Source: an uncultured Eubacteriales bacterium (lineage in GTDB: Bacteria > Bacillota_I > Bacilli_A > RF39 > UBA660). From it: DNA of 10,864 nt. Shown piece after piece: positions 7,175 to 10,864 of this stretch. The stretch lies in contig OMQW01000036.1 in NCBI GenBank assembly GCA_900313345.1, forward strand, positions 1 through 10,864. Reading direction: 5' to 3'. The position numbers were made by a program, and so were the translations under genes. The notes beneath the pieces are model-generated. The model was not told the origin of the DNA. It was given only the letters and a program-made list of their open reading frames with translations, and did no database searches. Each line of letters starts with the position of its first letter. Within the stretch, counting starts at the first letter, position 1.

Positions 7175-7502
7175 CGTCTTCTCCTTTTAATAGTAGAGAG
7201 ATTAGTTCTTCTTTCATTTTTTCAAATGTTAAGTGTAATCCTCTTTCTCTTAATATTATAATATAATCTTTGGAATTATTATAGTCTTTTCTATAAATAT
7301 CTAAGATGCTTCTAATTTTTCTTTTATATTTATTTCTTAAAACAGCATTACCTAATTTTTTTCCAACTGATATTCCAAATCTATCATAAGGCAATTTATT
7401 ATCCTTATTATATATAATATAAGTTTTATTTTTTAATAAATGACCAGTTTTTATTAAATCATCAAAATCTCTATGTTCTTTAACTATATATAATTTTCTC
7501 AT
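7158..7502 (-). CDS. rnpA: Ribonuclease P protein component
   Basis: A 114-residue protein subunit of RNase P, which binds the catalytic RNA and the 5' leader of pre-tRNA. It shows the central RNR signature region FGISVGKKLGNAVLRNKYKR (42-61), with basic residues continuing to R64. The length matches the Bacillus protein (about 116). The start is set at 7502, because AGGAG (7508-7512) lies 5 bases upstream and the family begins M-[RK]-K-x-x-x-[VIL]. The in-frame ATG at 7538 would add MIFLNTKLIGVI, falls inside the hairpin after rpmH and lacks a ribosome site. The classic rpmH-rnpA neighbourhood is kept, but a terminator-like hairpin lies between the two genes. Confidence 0.95.
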   Translation of the reverse strand: MRKLYIVKEHRDFDDLIKTGHLLKNKTYIIYNKDNKLPYDRFGISVGKKLGNAVLRNKYKRKIRSILDIYRKDYNNSKDYIIILRERGLHLTFEKMKEELISLLLKGEDDESKK

Positions 7503-7507
7503 TATTA

Positions 7508-7512
7508 CTCCT
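7508..7512 (-). promoter_or_regulatory. Ribosome binding site that fixes the rnpA start
   Basis: AGGAG on the minus strand, 5 bases before the ATG at 7502. It lies inside the longer alternative frame from 7538 and so favours the 114-residue RnpA. Confidence 0.8.
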
Positions 7513-7527
7513 ATTAATTTTGTATTC

Positions 7528-7556
7528 AAAAAAATCACTGTTTTTACACAATGATT
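7528..7556 (-). terminator. Hairpin terminator or attenuator between rpmH and rnpA
   Basis: On the minus strand AATCATTG (7556-7549) pairs with CAGTGATT (7540-7533) with one G-U pair and an 8-base loop. A run of seven T begins within the second arm (7534-7528). It overlaps the rpmH stop codon. Because rnpA follows with no clear promoter of its own, partial read-through would let L34 be made in excess of RnpA. Confidence 0.6.
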
Positions 7557-7677
7557 ATTTGCAAAGATTTTTACGACCTTTACGACGACGACGATTTAAA
7601 ATATTTGTTTTACGACGAGCGAAGAATCCTAAATGCTTTTTCATTTTTTTATTATTTGGTTGATAAGTTCTTTTCAT
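7555..7677 (-). CDS. rpmH: Large ribosomal subunit protein bL34 (short variant)
   Basis: A 40-residue basic protein of the L34 family, found by translating upstream of rnpA. It starts MKRTYQPNNKK, has GFFARR in place of the usual GFRARM, and keeps the C-terminal RRRRKGRK block before NLCK. Family members are usually 44-46 residues. Alignment by eye places a 4-residue deletion at the usual KNGR after the GFRARMAT segment, between the two helices. L34 sits in the 23S rRNA core near the exit-tunnel side of the large subunit (family knowledge). The ribosome site GGAGGTGG lies about 9 bases upstream. Arginine in the C-terminal block is almost all CGT, unlike the AGA-rich neighbours, as expected for a highly expressed ribosomal gene. 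Confidence 0.95.
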   Translation of the reverse strand: MKRTYQPNNKKMKKHLGFFARRKTNILNRRRRKGRKNLCK

Positions 7678-7708
7678 ATTTTTCCACCTCCAGACATAAA
7701 TCTATCTT

Positions 7709-7738
7709 ATTATAATAAAAAATGTGTTTATTTGTCAA
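7709..7738 (-). promoter_or_regulatory. Strong promoter of rpmH and the left-arm gene cluster
   Basis: Perfect consensus hexamers on the minus strand: -35 TTGACA (7733-7738) and -10 TATAAT (7709-7714), with an 18-base spacer. The leader to the rpmH ATG is about 25 bases and contains GGAGGTGG. This is the best housekeeping sigma-type promoter in the window. Confidence 0.85.
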
Positions 7739-7808
7739 TCATTATTTCAATTTTCCACTTAATTCACATACTTGTTGAAAAGTTTTTTATACTTGTTAAT
7801 TATAAAAT

Positions 7809-7826
7809 TGTGGAAAATGTGGAAAA
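7809..7826 (-). promoter_or_regulatory. Tandem pair of DnaA boxes
   Basis: Two directly abutting copies of TTTTCCACA on the minus strand (7809-7817 and 7818-7826). Each fits the relaxed DnaA box TTWTNCACA. The head-to-tail arrangement with no gap could seed cooperative DnaA binding. Confidence 0.75.
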
Positions 7827-7848
7827 CTAAGTTTTAACTTTATTTAAT
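7820..7848 (+). promoter_or_regulatory. Weak candidate dnaA promoter overlapping a DnaA box
   Basis: TGGAAA (7820-7825), 17 bases, then TTTAAT (7843-7848) on the plus strand. The hexamers match only partly, and comparable sites can be found in sequence this AT-rich. If real, its -35 lies within a DnaA box, as expected for autorepression, and the leader would be about 120 bases. Confidence 0.25.
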
Positions 7849-7859
7849 AATATTTATTA

Positions 7860-7868
7860 TGTGGATAA
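7860..7868 (-). promoter_or_regulatory. Consensus DnaA box (left origin half)
   Basis: A perfect TTATCCACA on the minus strand. A degenerate copy, AAATCCACA, follows at 7873-7881 on the same strand. Confidence 0.85.
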
Positions 7869-7960
7869 GTTTTGTGGATTTCTTGTTAAATAAAAAAAAT
7901 TAAAAAATGTGTTTCTTTTTTCAACAAAATGAATTATTATATTTGGTAGAAATTACTTGT

Positions 7961-7966
7961 GGGGAG
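7961..7966 (+). promoter_or_regulatory. Ribosome binding site that fixes the dnaA start
   Basis: GGGGAG lies 9 bases before the ATG at 7976. The nearer in-frame ATG at 7967 directly abuts it and cannot use it, and the far upstream ATG at 7907 has no ribosome site. Confidence 0.75.
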
Positions 7967-7975
7967 ATGGTGATT

Positions 7976-9349
7976 ATGAATTTAGAGGTCCTTTGGACCA
8001 ATTTTTTAAAACAAATTAAAGAAGAATTATCATCTCTCGCTTTCGAAACATGGTTTAGTGAGACTAAACTATATGAATTAAAAGATGGAACTGCGACGAT
8101 AATAGTTCCTATGTCTATTTATAAGACACATTTACAAGATCATTATTATGATTTAATTAAGAAAATATTTGATAACGTTACTAATAATAATTATGAACTT
8201 GTATTTTTATTGCAAGAAGAAGCTGATGAAGCTAAAAAAAAAGAAAAAATTACTAGTACCTTAAGAACTGAAGATATTCCTAGAAAACTTAATAATTATA
8301 AGACTACTAATTTAAAAAGTGAATATACTTTCAGTAATTATGTTGTTGGTAATAGTAATAAATTTGCTCATGCTGCTGCACTTTCAGTTGCTGAAAATCC
8401 TGGAAAGATGTATAATCCATTATTCTTATATAGTAATAGTGGACTGGGTAAAACACATTTAATGCATGCAATTGGTAATTATATTATGGATAATAGTGAT
8501 AAAAAGGTTTTATATGTTACTAGTGAACAGTTTATTCAAGATTTTCTTGGTATTAATAAAAAAGCAAAGAATGATAATAATTTTGATGAAGTAGATTATT
8601 TCAAGAATAAATATAGAAATATAGATGTTCTAATGATTGATGATATTCAATATTTTGGTAACGCTTCTAAAAGTCAGCAGGAATTTTTCCATACATTTAA
8701 TACTTTATATAGTGATTCAAAACAAATTATAGTATCTTCAGATAGATCGCCAGATGATTTAAAATTACTGGCAGATAGACTTCGTACTAGATTTTCTTGG
8801 GGATTAACAGTTAATATTGATCCTACTGATATAAATCTACGTAAGGAAATACTTAAAAGAAAAATTATAGCTGCTAAAATAGATTTTCCTATTCCTGATG
8901 ATGTTATTGAATATATTGCTTCTAATGTTGGAAGTGATGTTAGACATCTAGAGGGAGCTATTACAAGACTTATTGCTTATAATACTATTATGGGTAGTAA
9001 GAAAATAGATTTAAACTTAGCAATTGATGCATTAAAAGATTTGATAGGTAATGGAACTTATGAACAAAACGATATTCAAAGAATACAAAAGATTGTAGCT
9101 GAGGAATTTCAAATTAGTGTTGAAGATATCAGGAGTAAGAAAAGAAGTTCTAATATTGCTTTTCCAAGGCAAATAGCTATGTATTTATGTAGATGTATGA
9201 CACAGGAGTCTTTTCCTAAGATAGGAATGGAATTTGGTGGTAAAGATCATTCTACAGTAATGCATTCAGTTGATAAGATTGAAAATGAAATAAAAGTTAA
9301 TAAAGATTTATCTAAAATAGTAGATAAATTAAAAGAACAAATTAATTAG
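7976..9349 (+). CDS. dnaA: Chromosomal replication initiator protein DnaA
   Basis: A 457-residue AAA+ initiator that binds DnaA boxes and melts oriC. Domain I (1-80) is the interaction domain, with W7 and SSLAFETWF. A short charged linker (about 81-112) precedes domain III (about 113-335): the Walker A region is SNSGLGKT (153-160), Walker B is VLMIDD (218-223), the arginine finger is R272 in RTRFSWG, and sensor 2 is R323 in VRHLEG. Domain IV (about 366-457) has the DNA-binding signature GGKDHSTVMHS (421-431). The Walker A motif is unusual: the typical form is GGxGLGKT, and here the first two glycines are S153 and N154. A small insertion (about 190-208) precedes the YRNIDVLM strand. The start at 7976 is chosen on its ribosome site and because relatives begin close to the first tryptophan. 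DnaA boxes flank the gene on both sides. Confidence 0.98.
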   Translation: MNLEVLWTNFLKQIKEELSSLAFETWFSETKLYELKDGTATIIVPMSIYKTHLQDHYYDLIKKIFDNVTNNNYELVFLLQEEADEAKKKEKITSTLRTEDIPRKLNNYKTTNLKSEYTFSNYVVGNSNKFAHAAALSVAENPGKMYNPLFLYSNSGLGKTHLMHAIGNYIMDNSDKKVLYVTSEQFIQDFLGINKKAKNDNNFDEVDYFKNKYRNIDVLMIDDIQYFGNASKSQQEFFHTFNTLYSDSKQIIVSSDRSPDDLKLLADRLRTRFSWGLTVNIDPTDINLRKEILKRKIIAAKIDFPIPDDVIEYIASNVGSDVRHLEGAITRLIAYNTIMGSKKIDLNLAIDALKDLIGNGTYEQNDIQRIQKIVAEEFQISVEDIRSKKRSSNIAFPRQIAMYLCRCMTQESFPKIGMEFGGKDHSTVMHSVDKIENEIKVNKDLSKIVDKLKEQIN

Positions 9350-9377
9350 TTGTTAGTAAAGTAGAGTAATTAACATT

Positions 9378-9386
9378 TTATCCACA
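9378..9386 (+). promoter_or_regulatory. Consensus DnaA box (right origin half)
   Basis: A perfect TTATCCACA on the plus strand, about 30 bases after the dnaA stop codon. Confidence 0.85.
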
Positions 9387-9439
9387 AATAATTGTTAATT
9401 AAAACTTTTATATATAAAGGAAAAATTAAGTTTTTAACG

Positions 9440-9448
9440 TTTTCCACA
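9440..9448 (+). promoter_or_regulatory. DnaA box next to the candidate unwinding region
   Basis: TTTTCCACA on the plus strand, followed after two bases (GT) by TAATAAAAATAA. A box, a short gap and then TA[AG] triplets is the layout described for DnaA-trio origin melting elements; the match here is by eye. Confidence 0.65.
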
Positions 9449-9498
9449 GTTAATAAAAATAAAATATTTATAATAATAAAAGAAAGAAGGAATTTAAA

Positions 9499-10629
9499 AT
9501 GAAATTAACAATTAAAAAAGACTTATTATTAGAAGGATTAAATAAAGTATCTAAAGCTATATCTACTAAAAATTTAATTCCAGTACTTGCAGGAGTTAAA
9601 TTTGAACTTAAAAAGAATAAACTTACTTTAACTGCAAGTGATAATGATATTACAATTCAAACAATTATTACTAGTGATAATGAAGAAGATTTTAAAGTTG
9701 AAGAAGAGGGTAATATTATTATTCAAGGTAAATATATTTTAGATATAGTTAGAAAATTACCTGATAAATATATTAATATAGAAGTAGTTGATGATCTTAA
9801 GATACTTATTTATACTGAAAATAGTGAATTTAATTTAAATGGTATCAGTGAAAGTGAATATCCTTCTATTAATTTAGAAGAGAGTAAGAAAAAGATTGAA
9901 ATTAATAGTAAAGTATTTAAAGATATAGTTAATCAAACTGCTTTTGCTTCTTCTAATGAAGAAACTAAACCTATTCTTACTGGTATTAATTTTAAAATTA
10001 GTGGTAATACTTTAGAGTGTAATTCTACTGATAGTTATAGACTTGCTCGTAAGGTTATTACTTTAGATAAAGCTTCTGAGGATAGTTATAATATAGTTAT
10101 TCCTAGTCATAATATTATTGAATTTACTAGAATTTTGGATGAAGATAATAGTAGTAATGTAGAAGTTCATATATTTAATAGCAAAGTTTTATTTAAATAT
10201 AAGAATGTTTTATTTCAATCTCGTTTAATTAGTGGAACTTATCCTAATACTGCTAATTTATTGCCAGAAGATGCTTATATGGTTATTACAGCTAATTTAA
10301 ATGACTTATATAGCGTTATTGATCGTGCTAGTATATTAACTAGTGATAAAGATAAAAATATCGTTACACTTGAAACTGAAGGGGATACATTAATGATTAA
10401 ATCTTCTTCTGTAGAAATTGGTCATGTTCTTGAAAAAATGAATGTTACTAAGAGTGTTCAAGATGATATTAAAATATCATTTAGTGCTAGATATATGATG
10501 GAAGCTTTAAAAGCTTTTTCCACAGATACTGTTCTTATTAATTATGTTGGTGAAATTAAACCTATTATTATAAAAAGTAGTGAAGAAGAAAGTTTAACAC
10601 AACTTGTTCTTCCTATTAGAACTTATTAA
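9499..10629 (+). CDS. dnaN: DNA polymerase III beta subunit (sliding clamp)
   Basis: A 376-residue sliding clamp, essentially the family length (Bacillus 378). It forms a ring-shaped homodimer around DNA that tethers polymerase and repair enzymes. Three repeated clamp folds are expected at about 1-125, 126-245 and 246-376. Recognisable segments are the N-terminal MKLTIKKDLLLEGLNKVSKA, IPVLAGVKFEL (27-37), the domain 2 segment KPILTGINF followed by STDSYRLA, and the C-terminal QLVLPIRTY that forms part of the peptide-binding pocket. AAGGA lies 8 bases before the ATG. It follows dnaA across the right origin half and is closed by a strong terminator, so it appears to end the dnaA-dnaN unit. Sequence and length are unremarkable. 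Confidence 0.98.
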   Translation: MKLTIKKDLLLEGLNKVSKAISTKNLIPVLAGVKFELKKNKLTLTASDNDITIQTIITSDNEEDFKVEEEGNIIIQGKYILDIVRKLPDKYINIEVVDDLKILIYTENSEFNLNGISESEYPSINLEESKKKIEINSKVFKDIVNQTAFASSNEETKPILTGINFKISGNTLECNSTDSYRLARKVITLDKASEDSYNIVIPSHNIIEFTRILDEDNSSNVEVHIFNSKVLFKYKNVLFQSRLISGTYPNTANLLPEDAYMVITANLNDLYSVIDRASILTSDKDKNIVTLETEGDTLMIKSSSVEIGHVLEKMNVTKSVQDDIKISFSARYMMEALKAFSTDTVLINYVGEIKPIIIKSSEEESLTQLVLPIRTY

Positions 10630-10640
10630 TTATAAAAAAT

Positions 10641-10666
10641 AATCTACTTATGTAGATTTTTTTTTT
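10641..10666 (+). terminator. Intrinsic terminator after dnaN
   Basis: AATCTAC (10641-10647), loop TTAT, GTAGATT (10652-10658), then a run of ten T from 10657 to 10666. This is the clearest terminator in the window, 11 bases after the dnaN stop. It isolates dnaN from the next gene. Confidence 0.85.
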
Positions 10667-10694
10667 GACATTATTTTCCAATATTAAACATTTT

Positions 10695-10722
10695 TCGACA
10701 TTATTCGACAAATAATTATGAT
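10695..10722 (+). promoter_or_regulatory. Candidate promoter of the ComK-like gene
   Basis: -35 TCGACA (10695-10700), a 16-base spacer, and -10 TATGAT (10717-10722); each hexamer is one base off consensus. The predicted leader is about 30 bases. The -35 is one of three [TC]GACA repeats, and the -10 overlaps one arm of an AT inverted repeat. Confidence 0.5.
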
Positions 10723-10744
10723 AATTTAATTGCCATAATTATTT
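10710..10744. repeat. Perfect 10-bp inverted repeat before the ComK-like gene
   Basis: AAATAATTAT (10710-10719) and ATAATTATTT (10735-10744) are perfect inverted copies separated by 15 bases. The left arm overlaps the candidate -10 and the right arm ends just before the ribosome site. It could be an operator, or an AT-only hairpin of little stability. Confidence 0.5.
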
Positions 10745-10760
10745 TTTTGGGGAGGTATTT

Positions 10761-10864
10761 ATGAAAAATAGTTATGAAATTAATGAAGGAACTTTAGCTA
10801 TAGTTCCTAATAAAGAAAATAGCAAAATATATGAGGATAATGATATTTACTCTGTTAAACAAAA
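10761..10864 (+). CDS. ComK-like competence transcription factor (partial, N-terminus)
   Basis: Thirty-four complete codons before the window ends, with an excellent ribosome site (GGGGAGG, 5-base gap to the ATG). The peptide begins MKNSYEINEGTLAIVP and continues to SKIYEDNDIYSV. From memory this matches the start of ComK: SYE[VI]N, two residues, T[IL]A[VI][LV]P, then a short charged loop, SK[IV], and an acidic stretch before a beta strand. ComK is the master activator of DNA-uptake genes in Bacillus and has relatives in Listeria and other Bacilli (family knowledge). The zone where the family's CxFFGSS-like motif would appear is beyond the edge, so the call rests on the N-terminus only. It stands alone after the dnaN terminator, where Bacillus has yaaA and recF. 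Confidence 0.7.
   Translation, partial: MKNSYEINEGTLAIVPNKENSKIYEDNDIYSVKQ

Larger units (their letters stand above)
7678..7975. other. Left half of oriC (rpmH-dnaA intergenic region)
   Basis: This roughly 300-base, very AT-rich gap divides the divergently transcribed arms. From left to right it holds the rpmH leader and promoter, near-match DnaA boxes (TTTTCCACT at 7751-7759 on plus, TTTTCAACA at 7773-7781 on minus), a tandem pair at 7809-7826, a perfect box at 7860-7868, a degenerate box at 7873-7881, and the dnaA leader with its ribosome site. This is the position and composition of the region upstream of dnaA in Bacillus-type bipartite origins. No protein-coding gene is seen in it. Confidence 0.85.
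9350..9498. other. Right half of oriC (dnaA-dnaN intergenic region)
   Basis: An AT-rich gap with two DnaA boxes on the plus strand (9378-9386 and 9440-9448), a 12-bp AT palindrome (9407-9418) between them, and a stretch after the second box (9449-9480) built largely of TAA/TAAT units that is a candidate unwinding element. In Bacillus the melting site also lies between dnaA and dnaN. A possible -10, TATAAT at 9469-9474, has no convincing -35. The dnaN ribosome site (AAGAAGGA) ends the region. No terminator is evident, so dnaA and dnaN may be co-transcribed. Confidence 0.75.

Noticed and set aside
7633..7830. Plus-strand open frame of 65 codons over rpmH and its promoter
   Set aside because: It is the antisense of rpmH plus AT-rich promoter sequence, with no ribosome site and a composition typical of shadow frames.
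7907..7975. A longer dnaA beginning at the ATG at 7907
   Set aside because: The extra residues (MCFFFQQNELL...) do not resemble DnaA, there is no ribosome site before 7907, and GGGGAG is correctly placed for the ATG at 7976.
9350..9377. Terminator after dnaA
   Set aside because: Only a 5-bp TGTTA/TAACA pairing with a long loop is present, without a T run, so it is too weak to call.
10516..10524. TTTTCCACA inside dnaN as an origin DnaA box
   Set aside because: It reads as in-frame codons (Ser-Thr region) within dnaN, is isolated from the intergenic clusters, and a relaxed box is expected by chance in sequence this AT-rich.

Overview
The window is a chromosomal replication-origin region of a very AT-rich member of the Bacillota, most like the wall-poor or uncultured Bacilli close to the mollicutes. 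This placement is inferred from gene order (rpmH-rnpA-yidC-jag-mnmE-mnmG-rsmG-noc-parA on one side, dnaA-dnaN on the other), strong AT bias, Shine-Dalgarno-led starts and a ComK-type gene. Reading frames are intact under the standard bacterial code, with tryptophan as TGG, so there is no sign of UGA reassignment.

Left arm (1-7677, all minus strand, read away from the origin): rpmH (L34), rnpA (RNase P protein), yidC (membrane insertase), jag/khpB (RNA-binding protein), mnmE and mnmG (tRNA wobble-uridine modification), rsmG (16S rRNA methylation), a ParB-family gene best read as noc, and the 5' end of parA/soj. Most genes are a few bases apart or overlap. The run is punctuated by three intrinsic-terminator-like hairpins that overlap the stop codons of rpmH, jag and noc. 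Promoters sit in front of rpmH, mnmE, noc and parA. The sequence therefore suggests several transcription units (rpmH; rnpA-yidC-jag; mnmE-mnmG-rsmG; noc; parA) joined by read-through.

Origin (7678-7975 and 9350-9498): the two AT-rich gaps flanking dnaA carry DnaA boxes, giving a Bacillus-like bipartite oriC. The left gap has a head-to-tail pair of TTTTCCACA boxes and a perfect TTATCCACA. The right gap has one perfect TTATCCACA and one TTTTCCACA, the latter followed by a TAATAA-rich stretch that is a candidate unwinding element. Transcription diverges from this point.

Right arm (7976-10864, plus strand): dnaA (initiator, with an altered Walker A motif), dnaN (sliding clamp), a strong terminator, then the first 34 codons of a gene whose N-terminus looks like ComK, the competence transcription factor. 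In Bacillus, yaaA and recF would follow dnaN.

The most notable points are the Noc-like protein with no N-terminal membrane helix but a roughly 230-residue acidic linker with recurring short hydrophobic motifs, a 40-residue L34 with an internal deletion, the non-canonical DnaA P-loop, and the ComK-like gene beside the origin with phased repeats in front of it. I saw no mobile element, CRISPR array, tRNA or rRNA.
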